From Bacteroidales bacterium WCE2004 (lineage in GTDB: Bacteria; Bacteroidota; Bacteroidia; Bacteroidales; UBA932): 64,000 nt of DNA. Below, piece by piece: positions 1-9,210 of this stretch (its first letter is position 1; the number at the start of each line of letters is the position of its first letter). A model generated the notes under the pieces. The model searched no databases. It was not told the origin of the DNA and was given only the letters and a program-made list of their open reading frames with translations. Made by a program: the position numbers and the translations under genes. Location: assembly GCA_900167895.1 (NCBI GenBank), contig FUZR01000001.1:229144-293143 (forward strand), in the 5' to 3' direction.

Positions 1-1
1 G

Positions 2-481
2 GAGATCATGCGGTTCTGGAAACCCAACGAGGGAGACGCCGACTTCAAGCTGCGGCGCTACCATTTCCCGATGCGGCATTTCAAGGTCCCGGGCCACGCG
101 TTCTGCCGCGCGGTGGAGACCTTCATCTGGCGGGCCGCCCTGAAGGTCCAGAAGGTCTTCGGCATCCGCCACCTCAGGCACGTGGATTTCCGGAAGACGG
201 ACAACTGGATGAGCCTGACGGAGCGGGGAGCCCGCTTCCTGGTCGACAACCGGGCCCGCATTCTGCGGAAATACAGATGGTCCTTCTGCGGCGACGAGTA
301 TTTCGCCGCCACGGAGCTGTGCGCCGAAAAGGACAGGTTCGACATCCTGGACGACCAGCAGCTCCTCTATGTAGAATTCCTCGGAGACACCCCCCGGTCC
401 TTCGCCGTGGACGCCTATCCGAGGCTCCAGGAGACCCGGTATCTCTGGGCCCGCAAGTTTTCGATGAGCCATGAAGGCTGA
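2..481 (+). CDS. Family-14-type glycosyltransferase, C-terminal part (5' truncated by window edge)
   Basis: The reading frame is open from the first bases, so the gene starts upstream of the window. The visible 150 or so residues match the C-terminal half of the complete family-14 protein at 4028-4879: a WMSLTE segment corresponds to its WVSLTE, and a 'F.GDEYF..TELC' stretch to its 'F.PDECVMQTLC'. This is the core-2/I-branching (beta-1,6-N-acetylglucosaminyltransferase-like) family, which in bacteria adds a sugar to a polysaccharide repeat unit. It overlaps the next gene by 11 bases, as expected in a tightly packed operon. The acceptor and donor cannot be read from this fragment. Confidence 0.75.
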   Translation, partial: EIMRFWKPNEGDADFKLRRYHFPMRHFKVPGHAFCRAVETFIWRAALKVQKVFGIRHLRHVDFRKTDNWMSLTERGARFLVDNRARILRKYRWSFCGDEYFAATELCAEKDRFDILDDQQLLYVEFLGDTPRSFAVDAYPRLQETRYLWARKFSMSHEG

Positions 482-1550
482 TTGGACAGAACTTCAGTCG
501 AAGACGATCGACGCGCTCCGCTTCCCGATGGCGGTGGCGGTCGTGGTCCTGCACAACTGCAAGGACCTGATCCTGCATGCGACGGGGCCGATGAAGGCCC
601 TCTGCATCTTCTTCCAGGAGGGCATCTGCCGGCTGGCCGTCCCCTGCTTCTTCTTCATCTCCGGCTACCTGTTCTTCAACAGGCTGCACGAATGGTCCTG
701 GGACGAGTGGGGCCGGAAGCTGAAAAACAGGGTCCGGACGCTGCTGGTCCCCTACCTCCTCTGGAACGTCATCGCCCTGCTGGCCTACTGGGCCTGGTAC
801 AACCTCCACACGGGACCGGTCTCCCTGTACCAGCAGTTCCTCGAATATGGCGGCGTCCGGATGTTCTGGAGCGTCACCGGCAGCCTGCCCGTCGGTTCGC
901 AGGCCTTCCCCGTGGACGGTCCCCTCTGGTTCATCCGCGACCTGATGTTCTACATCCTGGCCACGCCGCTGGTCTACCTGTTCATCCGCCGGGCGCGGGT
1001 CTATGGCGTCCTGGCCCTGGGCGTCGTGTTCCTGGCCTTCCGCCGGGTGGTGCCGGAAGGGCTGCTGTTCTTCGTCTTCGGCGCCTTCATGCAGCTCTCC
1101 GGCCGGAACGTCCTGCAGACGGTCTGGCCCTTCCGGACCCGGCTGCTCATCCTGACCTCCCTGTTCCTGGCCATGACCTGCTGCCTCAACGACGTCTCCG
1201 AGTACTGGTGCCGGTTCTGCAAGTTCTTCCTCATCGTCTGCGGCATCGGCGCAGCCTTCTGCCTGGCCGCCTGGAACTGGGAGAGCCGCAAGAGCCTGTC
1301 CGCGCCCTTCCTGGCCCGCAGCAGTTTCTTCATCTTCGCCGCGCACGAGGTCCTCATCCTGCAGAACGTCGCCCGACCGCTCGTCGGATCGGTCGTCCCC
1401 ATGCATACGGGCTGGGGCGACATCATAGCCTTTTTCCTGGTGCCCGCGCTCGCCGTCGCCCTCTGTCTGGGCCTGCTCTTCGTCATGCAGAAGGCCCTGC
1501 CCCGCACGACCGGCGTCCTGACGGGCAGCCGGCACCTGCAAACCGCATAA
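471..1550 (+). CDS. Membrane acyltransferase family 3 (OafA-like), copy 1
   Basis: 359 residues with about ten hydrophobic segments. The N-terminus 'DALRFPMAVAVVVLHN' carries the Arg and His around the first membrane segment that characterise the acyltransferase-3 family, and there is a 'FFFISGYLFF' second segment. Members move an acetyl (or other acyl) group across the inner membrane to sugars of surface polysaccharides. The gene overlaps the preceding glycosyltransferase and is followed 4 bp later by a hexapeptide acyltransferase, so it probably decorates the product of this operon. It resembles the proteins at 2050 and 9207, all sharing a 'G.V..PLW(F/Y)(I/L)RDL' motif in mid protein. The acyl group and sugar are not predictable. 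Confidence 0.88.
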   Translation: MKADWTELQSKTIDALRFPMAVAVVVLHNCKDLILHATGPMKALCIFFQEGICRLAVPCFFFISGYLFFNRLHEWSWDEWGRKLKNRVRTLLVPYLLWNVIALLAYWAWYNLHTGPVSLYQQFLEYGGVRMFWSVTGSLPVGSQAFPVDGPLWFIRDLMFYILATPLVYLFIRRARVYGVLALGVVFLAFRRVVPEGLLFFVFGAFMQLSGRNVLQTVWPFRTRLLILTSLFLAMTCCLNDVSEYWCRFCKFFLIVCGIGAAFCLAAWNWESRKSLSAPFLARSSFFIFAAHEVLILQNVARPLVGSVVPMHTGWGDIIAFFLVPALAVALCLGLLFVMQKALPRTTGVLTGSRHLQTA

Positions 1551-1554
1551 CGCC

Positions 1555-2040
1555 ATGACGCTCAAAGAACGATTCCTCGAATGGTGGATCCGCCCGGAGA
1601 GATACTACATCCGGCGCTACCTCCGCTTCCTGCGGAAAGAGGAGAAATACACCTTCACCGCCCCGAACCAGCTGCGCTGCTTCTGGTACCGCGGCCGCAA
1701 GAACCGGCTGGGATCCCGGCTGGGTTTCATCATCAGCGCAGGCTGCTTCGGGGAAGACCTGCACCTGGAGCACTACGGCTCCGTGATCGTCAACCCCAAG
1801 GCCCGCATCGGCAAGGGCTGCATCATCCATGGCAACTGCTGCATCGGCAGCAACGGCGGCTATCCCGACGACTCGCCGGTCATCGGGGACAATGTCGACA
1901 TCGGGCAGAACGCCCAGATCCTCGGCGGCATCCGCATCGCGGACAACGTCCGCATCGGGGCCGGGGCGGTGGTCGTGAAGGACGTCCTGACGCCCGGCGT
2001 GACCGTCGTCGGCGTACCGGCCAGGGAAATCGAAGCATAG
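1555..2040 (+). CDS. Left-handed beta-helix (hexapeptide) acyltransferase, serine acetyltransferase-like
   Basis: 161 residues. From about residue 80 to the end there are repeated [LIV]-G-x4 hexapeptides ('IGKGCII', 'IGDNVDI', 'IADNVRI', 'IGAGAVV'), which form the trimeric left-handed beta-helix of acetyl-CoA-dependent sugar or serine O-acetyltransferases. The basic N-terminal 60 residues ('PERYYIRRYLRFLRKEEKY') differ from CysE, so a role in cytoplasmic sugar O-acetylation of the polysaccharide precursor is more likely than cysteine synthesis. It sits between two membrane acyltransferase-3 genes within the operon, with gaps of 4 and 9 bp. Acetyl-CoA use is inferred from the family. Confidence 0.82.
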   Translation: MTLKERFLEWWIRPERYYIRRYLRFLRKEEKYTFTAPNQLRCFWYRGRKNRLGSRLGFIISAGCFGEDLHLEHYGSVIVNPKARIGKGCIIHGNCCIGSNGGYPDDSPVIGDNVDIGQNAQILGGIRIADNVRIGAGAVVVKDVLTPGVTVVGVPAREIEA

Positions 2041-2049
2041 ACAGGCCTT

Positions 2050-3129
2050 ATGGCACTCAATACCCGTCAATCGGAACTCATCGAAGCCATGCGCTTCCCG
2101 CTGATCGTCCTGGTGCTCTTCGAGCACTCGGTCGGGGCGGACCTGGCGCCGATGCGGTGGTCCCTGGACGGGCCCAACATCTTCCATTTCACGACAGAGC
2201 TGATATCCCGGCATTTCTGCTCGATCGCCATCTGCTGGTTCTTCGTCCTGTCGGGCTTCCTGTTCTTCCGCAACCTGCGGGAGGAAGAGGCCGGCAGGGA
2301 CTGGTTCGTGGACAAGTGGAAACGGCGCGCCCGCACGCTCCTGGTCCCCTTCCTGTTCTGGAACCTGTTCTACGTCCTGGCCATCCTGCTGGTCACCTGG
2401 CTCTTCCGGACGCTGGGCGTCGCCGCCTCGACGGACATGATGGACAGCGTGGCGAGAGGGCCCCTGTTCTGGTTCGTCACCGGACCGGTCGATTACCCGC
2501 TGTGGTATCTGCGCGACCTGATCGCGGTGACGCTGCTCGCGCCGCTGTTCTATCTCGCCTGCCGGAAAGCGCCCCGGGTGTCGCTGCTCCTGCTGACGGC
2601 GCTCTACATCGCTTCTTTCTTCGTGAAAGGCACGCTCCTGCTGGCCATCCCGTTCTTCGGGATCGGCGCCTGGATGGGGATCCATCATACGGACATCCCG
2701 GGTATTTGCCGGAAGGTGCGCTACCCGGCGGCCATCCTTACGGTCGTGCTGGCCGTCCTGGCCACCTGCATGTACGGGCACGCCTCGCACCAGCTGTTCC
2801 GCCTGCTGTTCTTCCCCATGGGGATGATCACGTTCCTGAACGTCTGCAACAGGCTGATCCGCCGTCCCCGGACGAAGGACCTGCTGCTCCGGCTGTCCGA
2901 GACGGTGTTCTTCATCTACGCCGCGCACGAGATCTACATCCTCGGCTGGGTGAAGGGGCTGTTCCTGCGGCTGTGCGGCGCGCAGCTCCCCGCCCGCTGG
3001 CTGACCTATTTCGCCGTCCCGGTCGTGGTGCTGCTCATCTGCCTGGTCCTGTTCTGTCTGCTCAAGAAACTGACGCCCCGCACCCTGGCTTTCGCCTGCG
3101 GCGGGCGCATCCAAAACAAGAAAGCATGA
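2050..3129 (+). CDS. Membrane acyltransferase family 3 (OafA-like), copy 2
   Basis: 359 residues and polytopic. 'EAMRFPLIVLVLFEHS' shows the conserved Arg and His around the first membrane helix, followed by 'WFFVLSGFLFFRNL' and 'YPLWYLRDLIAVTLLAPLFYL', the latter nearly identical to the equivalent region of the copy at 9207. It probably transfers an acyl group to the polysaccharide at the inner membrane. Its stop codon overlaps the start of the family-8 glycosyltransferase (ATGA), suggesting translational coupling. Confidence 0.88.
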   Translation: MALNTRQSELIEAMRFPLIVLVLFEHSVGADLAPMRWSLDGPNIFHFTTELISRHFCSIAICWFFVLSGFLFFRNLREEEAGRDWFVDKWKRRARTLLVPFLFWNLFYVLAILLVTWLFRTLGVAASTDMMDSVARGPLFWFVTGPVDYPLWYLRDLIAVTLLAPLFYLACRKAPRVSLLLLTALYIASFFVKGTLLLAIPFFGIGAWMGIHHTDIPGICRKVRYPAAILTVVLAVLATCMYGHASHQLFRLLFFPMGMITFLNVCNRLIRRPRTKDLLLRLSETVFFIYAAHEIYILGWVKGLFLRLCGAQLPARWLTYFAVPVVVLLICLVLFCLLKKLTPRTLAFACGGRIQNKKA

Positions 3130-4031
3130 TCCCGATCGCCATCGCGTTCACGCCCAACTATTTCGTCCAGGCGGCCACCCTGCTCCGCTCGGTGCTGGAT
3201 GCCTGCCCGGAGGGGAAATTCCGTGTCGTATGCCTCCTGACCGAGGAGATTCCCGCACGGATGCAGGACAAGCTGCAGCGGATGGGCGCCGGACGGCTGG
3301 AGATGGAATTCATCCCGCTGAAGGGCCGCCTTCAGGGCGTCTACATCGACCCGCGCTACTCCGAGGCGGCGTCGCTGCGGCTGCTGCTGCCCGAGCTCCT
3401 GCCGGAGCTGGACCGCATCATCTACCTGGACTGCGACATCGTCGTGCGGCAGGACCTCGCCCGCCTGTGGCAGGAAACGGACCTGGGCGACAATTACCTG
3501 GGCGTCGTGTTCGAGGCGGCCATCGAGGGGCAGGCCGAACGCTTCCGCGCGCTGGGCTGCGACCCGGACCGCTATTTCAACTCCGGATTCCTGCTGATGA
3601 ACCTGGCGCAGATGCGCGCCGACAAGATATCGGAAAAGCTGCTGGAGGCCTGCCGCGTCCCCTACCTGGAATTCCCGGACCAGGACGCCCTCAACCAGGT
3701 CTGCCAGGGGCGTGTACTGCCGCTGAGCCCGCTCTACAACAGCATCCGCACCTTCTTCATCCCCAGATACAAGCCCGAATTCGTCCGCCAGTACGGCGAA
3801 GGGCTGTGGGAGCGGGTGCAGCGCGAGGCCACCATCCACTACACGGGCGGCAAGCCCTGGAACCTCTTCACCGTCCAGTTCGGCGCCTGGTGGCGGGTCT
3901 ACGACACGCTGCCGGCCGAGATCAGGGAAGAATGGACGCCCGGCAAGATGTACCGCTTCTGGAAATTCTACCGCACCCCCTTCGGACGGCTCTTCGACGC
4001 CTTCCGGGGGCTCAAGCAGAAGATCGGATGA
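3126..4031 (+). CDS. Glycosyltransferase family 8
   Basis: 301 residues. The N-terminus 'MIPIAIAFTPNYFVQAATLL' is the usual nucleotide-binding start of family 8, 'IIYLDCDIVV' (about residue 100) is the DxD metal/UDP-sugar motif, 'YFNSGFLLMNL' follows, and 'IHYTGGKPW' near residue 240 is the family's C-terminal HxxGxxKPW motif. These retaining enzymes use UDP-glucose or UDP-galactose to extend lipopolysaccharide cores or capsular repeat units. The ATG was chosen because it overlaps the preceding stop as ATGA and begins the conserved fold; the frame stays open far upstream but antisense-like there. The sugar specificity is unknown. Confidence 0.92.
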   Translation: MIPIAIAFTPNYFVQAATLLRSVLDACPEGKFRVVCLLTEEIPARMQDKLQRMGAGRLEMEFIPLKGRLQGVYIDPRYSEAASLRLLLPELLPELDRIIYLDCDIVVRQDLARLWQETDLGDNYLGVVFEAAIEGQAERFRALGCDPDRYFNSGFLLMNLAQMRADKISEKLLEACRVPYLEFPDQDALNQVCQGRVLPLSPLYNSIRTFFIPRYKPEFVRQYGEGLWERVQREATIHYTGGKPWNLFTVQFGAWWRVYDTLPAEIREEWTPGKMYRFWKFYRTPFGRLFDAFRGLKQKIG

Positions 4032-4879
4032 AACACGCCTACCTCATCCTCGCGCACCACGAGTTCGCGCTGCTCCAAACCCTGATCGGGTGTCTGGACG
4101 ACGCGCGCAACGACATCTACGTGCACATCGACCGCAAGGTCCGCGAACTGCCGGAGCTGCACGCGCGGCAGGCCCGCCTGACGGTCCTGGAGCGGCGCGT
4201 GGACATCCGCTGGGCGGACTACTCCATGGTGGAGGCGGAGTTCGCGCTGTTCGGCGCGGCGCTCCGGGACGGCCCCCACGCCTACTACCACCTGCTGTCC
4301 GGCGTGGACCTGCCGCTCAAGAGCCAGGACCGCATCCACGCCTTCTTCGAGGAGCATGCCGGCCGGGAATTCATCGGCTACACCCTCACGGAGATGACGC
4401 CCGAGACCGTCCGGCGCATGCAGCGCTGGCACCTTTTCCCGCGGCATTTCAACCGCAGGAGAGACCTCTACAGCGCCGTCCGCAGCGTCTGCCTCCGCTG
4501 CCAGGAGCTGCTGGGCATCAAACGCAACCGCGGCATCGTCTTCACGAAAGGCTCCCAATGGGTGAGCCTCACCGAAGCGATGGTACAATACATCCTGGGA
4601 CAGGAAGACCAGGTGCGGAAGACTTTCTCCCACACCTTCGTGCCCGACGAATGCGTAATGCAGACGCTCTGCTGGAACTCCCCGTTCCGGGAGCGGCTCT
4701 ACAGCACCGCCTCGGACGGCGAGGGCTGCATGCGCCTCATCGGCTGGCGCGGCAGCGAGCTCGTCGACTGGAGCGCCGCCGACTATGGCACACTGGCGGC
4801 TTCGCCCGCCCTGTTCGCCCGCAAGTTCAACAGTTCCGATCCGGAATTCATCCAGAGAATCGTGGCGCTTTCGAAATGA
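4028..4879 (+). CDS. Core-2/I-branching-type glycosyltransferase (family 14)
   Basis: 283 residues beginning 'MKHAYLILAHHEFALLQTLI', with 'DIYVHIDRKV', 'YYHLLSGVDLPLKSQD' and 'TKGSQWVSLTEAMV', the ordered motifs of bacterial family-14 (Branch domain) glycosyltransferases. In Bacteroidota these usually lie in capsule or exopolysaccharide loci and add a beta-linked sugar from a UDP donor. It overlaps both neighbours through ATGA stop/start pairs and is a paralogue of the truncated gene at the window start. Confidence 0.88.
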   Translation: MKHAYLILAHHEFALLQTLIGCLDDARNDIYVHIDRKVRELPELHARQARLTVLERRVDIRWADYSMVEAEFALFGAALRDGPHAYYHLLSGVDLPLKSQDRIHAFFEEHAGREFIGYTLTEMTPETVRRMQRWHLFPRHFNRRRDLYSAVRSVCLRCQELLGIKRNRGIVFTKGSQWVSLTEAMVQYILGQEDQVRKTFSHTFVPDECVMQTLCWNSPFRERLYSTASDGEGCMRLIGWRGSELVDWSAADYGTLAASPALFARKFNSSDPEFIQRIVALSK

Positions 4880-5859
4880 AGATCAGCCTGATCATACCCG
4901 TCTACAACGCCGAAAAGACCCTCCCGGACACGCTGGAGAGCATCCGCGCCCAGCGCTTCCGCGATTTCGAGGTCGTCTTCGCCGAAGACGCCGGAACGGA
5001 CGGCTCACTCGCGCTGCTGGAGCGCTTCTGCGCCGACAGCGGCCTGCCGTGCAAGCTGCTCCGCGCGGAGCGGAACGGCGGCGCTGCCGCCGCCCGCAAC
5101 CGGGCGCTGGATGCCGCCGAAGGCGAATATCTCGCTTTCGCGGACGCGGACGACCTGCTGGACCCGGCCCTGCTGGAGCGGGCGGCCGGAGCGGCGCAGA
5201 CCGCGGACGGGCCCGCCGACATCGTCGGCTGGGACTGGACGCTGGGGCGCGCCGCACAGAACGGCCGCTACATGCGCCAGGCCGACTATGCTTCCGCGAC
5301 GGAAGCGCTGTGCAACCTCACGGGCGGCACGATGCGCTGGAACCTCTGGATGTTCCTGGTCCGCCGCGAGCTGGTCGAAGCGCAGCACCTGCGCTTCATC
5401 CCGGGCGCGGACCTGGGCGAAGACATGCAGTTCATGCTGCGCGCCTTCCTGCACGCCGGCCGCGTGGTGCAGCTACACGAAGCGCTATACCGCTACAACG
5501 CGGTCAACAGCGCCTCCATCAGCCGGCAGTTCAGCCCGGAGCGCCGCGCGCAGATCGAGACCAACCTCGCGGAAGCCGGACGGCATTTCGCCGGCTCGGA
5601 CTTCCTCCGGGCCCATCCCGACGCGCTCACGGACCTCAAGCTCTTCCTCAAGCGCCCGCTGCTGATCGGCGGCGGCAAGAAGGACTTCGAGACCTGGTAC
5701 GGCTGGTTCCCGGAAGCCAACGCCCGGGCCCGGCAGCGGGGCGCCCTGCCGCTGCACACCTATCTCCTGCAAAAGATGGCCGCCCGGCGCAACTGGGCCG
5801 GCGTCGTGCTCTATAACCTGCTAGTTTACAAATTCGTGTACGGTATCCTGTACCGCTAG
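4876..5859 (+). CDS. Glycosyltransferase family 2
   Basis: 327 residues of the GT-A fold. 'ISLIIPVYNAEKTLPDTLES' is the N-terminal nucleotide-binding strand, 'NGGAAAARNRALDAAEGEYLAFADADD' contains the DxD motif near residue 92, and 'GEDMQFM' near residue 180 supplies the usual catalytic-base ED. The C-terminus is helical and basic. This inverting enzyme adds one sugar to the lipid-linked repeat unit on the cytoplasmic face. The start overlaps the stop of the previous gene as ATGA. Confidence 0.9.
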   Translation: MKISLIIPVYNAEKTLPDTLESIRAQRFRDFEVVFAEDAGTDGSLALLERFCADSGLPCKLLRAERNGGAAAARNRALDAAEGEYLAFADADDLLDPALLERAAGAAQTADGPADIVGWDWTLGRAAQNGRYMRQADYASATEALCNLTGGTMRWNLWMFLVRRELVEAQHLRFIPGADLGEDMQFMLRAFLHAGRVVQLHEALYRYNAVNSASISRQFSPERRAQIETNLAEAGRHFAGSDFLRAHPDALTDLKLFLKRPLLIGGGKKDFETWYGWFPEANARARQRGALPLHTYLLQKMAARRNWAGVVLYNLLVYKFVYGILYR

Positions 5860-5870
5860 ACCTTCTCGAT

Positions 5871-7166
5871 ATGCTAAGAATTCTTCGGAAGATCATCCTG
5901 GTTCTCGCGACCAGTTTCTTCCTGTTCCCGTTCTCGTTCCCGTTCCTGCCGGAAGCGCTCAACACGAAGATCATCGTTGCGGCGTTCGGCCTCCTCGCCC
6001 TCGCCTTCAACAGTGTCAGGCAGCGCTCGTTCTCCTTCTCGGAGCCGACGCTCTTCGCGACCCTGCTGGCCGGCATCTTCTCGGTATGGTGCCTCTTCAG
6101 CGTGACGATCAACAACACCTACGACACCATCTACGCGGACTACATCGTCTCGTTCGCGACCTGGATGGCGGGCGCCTATGGCGTCTATTCGCTCCTGCAG
6201 TGGGAATATGAGAAAGTGGACCTCGAGATCCTGACACGGTATCTGACCCTGGTCGGCGTGTTCCAGTGCGTCTCGGCCGTCCTGATCGACAACATCTCCT
6301 TCGTGGAGCGCCTGGTGGACCACATCATGTACCAGCCCGGCGACTTCTACAAGGTCAACCACCGTATGTACGGCCTGGGCGCGGCCCTGGACCCTGCAGG
6401 CGTCCGGTTCTCCGTGATCCTGATCATGATCGCCCACCAGTTCTCCACCAACCCGAACGTCCGCGCCATCCGCCTCTACCAGGCGACCGACCTGGGCGCC
6501 TTCGCCATCATCGTCGTCATCGGCGCCGTGATTTCCCGTACGACCCTGGTGGGCGCCGGCATGGGCCTGGCCTACATCGTCATCTCCCTCTTCCGCATGC
6601 GCAAGGGCGGATTCATCACGACCAGCATGGTGCGGATGTTCTTCTGGTTCTTCATCGTGATGCTCATCATCGTCGGCACGAGTATTTACTTCTACCGCAC
6701 CAGCGATACGTTCCAGAGCTATCTCCGCTTCGGATTCGAGGCCTTCTTCAACTGGGTGGAGACGGGCGAATTCCGCACGAACTCCACGGACATCCTGGAA
6801 TCCATGTGGGTCTGGCCCGACAACCTGGAGACCTGGCTCATCGGCCGGGGCACCTTCGGCGTCTTCGACAACGACACCGACATCGGATATTGCAACTTCA
6901 CGCTTTACTGCGGCCTGATCGGCCTGATCATCTTCTCCGTCTTCTTCATCTACTGCCACACCGTGCAGATCCGCAAGTTCCGTCATTTCGAGCTGGCGGC
7001 CTGGATGCTGGTCGCCCTGACCTTCATCGTCTGGATCAAGGTCGCGACGGACATCTTCTTCATCGACGCGCTCCTGTTCTGCATCGTCGGCGACTATGAA
7101 GGGGAAGAGGAGGAAGTCAGCTACGCCGACAGAATCGTTCCTGATGACATTCGCGTTCGCAAATAG
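5871..7166 (+). CDS. Polytopic membrane protein, probable Wzy-type polysaccharide polymerase
   Basis: 431 residues with about ten to twelve hydrophobic helices, a long loop after residue 155 ('DHIMYQPGDFYKVNHRMYGL') and a second large extracytoplasmic region around residues 280-335 ('FRTNSTDILESMWVWPDN', 'IGRGTFGVFDNDTDIGYCNF'). The topology, the 'GRG..G..DN.Y...' type motif before the last helices and the position among glycosyltransferases fit the O-antigen polymerase/ligase superfamily. It would join repeat units in the periplasm. The acidic tail ends in 'EGEEEEV'. No specific domain can be proved by eye, so polymerase is an inference; O-antigen ligase is the alternative. Confidence 0.68.
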   Translation: MLRILRKIILVLATSFFLFPFSFPFLPEALNTKIIVAAFGLLALAFNSVRQRSFSFSEPTLFATLLAGIFSVWCLFSVTINNTYDTIYADYIVSFATWMAGAYGVYSLLQWEYEKVDLEILTRYLTLVGVFQCVSAVLIDNISFVERLVDHIMYQPGDFYKVNHRMYGLGAALDPAGVRFSVILIMIAHQFSTNPNVRAIRLYQATDLGAFAIIVVIGAVISRTTLVGAGMGLAYIVISLFRMRKGGFITTSMVRMFFWFFIVMLIIVGTSIYFYRTSDTFQSYLRFGFEAFFNWVETGEFRTNSTDILESMWVWPDNLETWLIGRGTFGVFDNDTDIGYCNFTLYCGLIGLIIFSVFFIYCHTVQIRKFRHFELAAWMLVALTFIVWIKVATDIFFIDALLFCIVGDYEGEEEEVSYADRIVPDDIRVRK

Positions 7167-8067
7167 CAAGATGCCGCCCGTCCGGGCGCTGCTGGTGCTG
7201 TGCATCGTGCTCGGGCACTTCTCCTTCTACGGAGTGCCCGCGTTCGGAGCGTTCCGCAGCATCGCGCCGCCCGCCGTGGCGCTGTTCCTGTTCATCTCGG
7301 GCTACGGGCTGACCCGTTCCGTCCGGACGAAGGGCGCCGCCTACCTGCAGGGCTTCTTCTCGCGCCGGATCTTCCGCATCGTGCTGCCCGCCCTGCTTGT
7401 CGTCCTGCTGCACCTGCTGCTGGGCGGCGGCTCCGGGGTGCGCTTCTTCGAGCGTGCCCGGGCCATCGCCGCACACGGCCAGACCCTCCTGCCGCACTAC
7501 TGGTTCGTCTGGGCCATCCTGGTCGACTACCTGCTGTTCTGGGTATGCCGCAGGTTCCTGCCGGAGCGGCTCGCGGACTGGGCCATCCTGGCCGGCGTCC
7601 TCCTGTTCATGGCGGGGACGGCTTATGCGGGCTTCGACCGCTGCTGGTGGGTCTGCGCCCTGGCCTTCCCGGCCGGCGCCTTCTTCGCGGACCACGAAGA
7701 GGCGGTTTACCGCTGCTGCGGGAAAGGAAACTACTGGCTGGTCCTGTCGGCCCTCGTCGTCGTGGCCGCGGGGCTCTATATGACCCGCAACGTCGCCTGC
7801 TGGACGCTCTGCTATGTATTCATCTGCCTGGCCGCGGCCCTGGCCGTCGCCCGGCTTCCGCTGGACAGGCTGCACCTGCCCGTCCTGACCTGGCTCGGAG
7901 GCATTTCCTACGAGCTGTACCTGGTGCACATCCCGATGATGGCTTTCCTGCGGGGAGACCGCGTGCAGGTGTCTTCCGACGTCCTGTTCGTCGCGCTCGC
8001 CCTCGCGGTCAGCGTCCTCGCCGCCTTTGTCGTCAGCCGGCTCTGCCGCCTGGTGACGCGCAGATAA
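7144..8067 (+). CDS. Short membrane acyltransferase family 3, copy 3
   Basis: About 307 residues and polytopic. 'PPVRALLVLCIVLGHFSFYG' gives the Arg and His of the acyltransferase-3 family, followed by 'ALFLFISGYGLTRS' and near the end 'WLGGISYELYLVHIPMM', the typical C-terminal helix motif. The ATG at 7144 was preferred (23 bp overlap with the polymerase gene); an ATG at 7171, just after the upstream stop, is also possible and would remove only nine residues. The frame also opens at 7096, but that start would add a highly charged extension lying fully within the upstream gene. It is expected to O-acylate the polysaccharide. Confidence 0.82.
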   Translation: MTFAFANSKMPPVRALLVLCIVLGHFSFYGVPAFGAFRSIAPPAVALFLFISGYGLTRSVRTKGAAYLQGFFSRRIFRIVLPALLVVLLHLLLGGGSGVRFFERARAIAAHGQTLLPHYWFVWAILVDYLLFWVCRRFLPERLADWAILAGVLLFMAGTAYAGFDRCWWVCALAFPAGAFFADHEEAVYRCCGKGNYWLVLSALVVVAAGLYMTRNVACWTLCYVFICLAAALAVARLPLDRLHLPVLTWLGGISYELYLVHIPMMAFLRGDRVQVSSDVLFVALALAVSVLAAFVVSRLCRLVTRR

Positions 8068-8076
8068 ACAAGTCCC

Positions 8077-9210
8077 ATGAAACTCATCTACTGCATCGCA
8101 AGCGTCTACAACCCGGGCGGGATGGAGCGGGTGCTGCTCAACAAGCTCCGCTGGTGGCTCCGCCGCGGCGGCTGCGAGCTGATGGTCGTGACCACCGACC
8201 AGCAGGGCCGGCCGCCCTTCTATGACTTCCCGCCGGAAGTCCGGATGGTCGACCTCGGGATCAACTATACGGAAGACCTCGGCCGCGGCGCGCTGGCGCA
8301 CGCCCTCGCCTACTTCCGCAAGCGCCGCCTGCACCGCCGCGCCCTCACGGAGCTGCTGATGCGCGAGAAGGCCGATTTCGTGATTTCCCTCTTCCCTTCC
8401 GAGTCTTCCTTCATCCCCGCCATCAGGGACGGGAGCCGGAAGGTCCTGGAGCTGCATTTCAACAAGCTGTTCCGCCTGCAGTACAACCGCAAGGGCCTGA
8501 TGGGCCTGATGGACCGCATCCGGACGCGGATGGACGAGCGGCTCGTGCGGCGCTTCGACCGCTTCGTGGTGCTGACGCGCCAGGACGCCGCGATGTGGGG
8601 CGCGCTGCCCAACCTCTCCGTCATCCCCAACGCCGCCCTCGCCCAGCCCCTCCCGCACAGGACAGGCAACCGCCGCGTGATCGCCGTCGGCCGCCTGGAC
8701 TACCAGAAGGGCTTCGACCGCCTGCTGGACGCCTGGGCGCTGATCCCGGAGGAGCTGCGCAAGACCTGGCGCCTGGACATCTTCGGCCAGGGCGAATGGG
8801 AGCAGCAGCTCAAGGACCAGGCCGTCCGGCTCGGCATCCAGGATTCCGCCCGGATCAACGCCCCGACCGGCCGCATCTTCGAAGAATATGCCGCCAGCGA
8901 CTTCCTCGTGATGACTTCCCACTACGAAGGTTTCCCGATGGTGATGATCGAGGCGATGGCCTGCGGCGTGCCCGCCGTGAGCTTCGACTTCTTCTGCGGC
9001 CCGCGCGACATCATCGAACCGGGCGTCAACGGCGTCATCACGCCCGAAGGCGACATCCCGGCCCTGGCGGCACAGATGCAGCGCCTGATGGAAGATCCCG
9101 CCCGGCTGGAAACCATGTCCGCGCAGGCGCGCAAGATTTCCGAGGCCTACTCGGAAGACGCCGTGATGGGCCGCTGGGAACAATGTTTCACTGACATGCT
9201 CCGGAAATGA
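8077..9210 (+). CDS. Glycosyltransferase family 4 (GT-B)
   Basis: 377 residues. The N-terminal 'YNPGGMERVLLNKL' glycine loop, the 'VIAVGRLDYQKGFDRLLDAW' start of the second Rossmann lobe (about residue 205) and 'SHYEGFPMVMIEAMACGVPAV' (the EX7E donor-binding motif near residue 285) place it in family 4. These retaining enzymes use a nucleotide sugar. It lies between two acyltransferase-3 genes, and its stop codon overlaps the next start as ATGA. Confidence 0.92.
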   Translation: MKLIYCIASVYNPGGMERVLLNKLRWWLRRGGCELMVVTTDQQGRPPFYDFPPEVRMVDLGINYTEDLGRGALAHALAYFRKRRLHRRALTELLMREKADFVISLFPSESSFIPAIRDGSRKVLELHFNKLFRLQYNRKGLMGLMDRIRTRMDERLVRRFDRFVVLTRQDAAMWGALPNLSVIPNAALAQPLPHRTGNRRVIAVGRLDYQKGFDRLLDAWALIPEELRKTWRLDIFGQGEWEQQLKDQAVRLGIQDSARINAPTGRIFEEYAASDFLVMTSHYEGFPMVMIEAMACGVPAVSFDFFCGPRDIIEPGVNGVITPEGDIPALAAQMQRLMEDPARLETMSAQARKISEAYSEDAVMGRWEQCFTDMLRK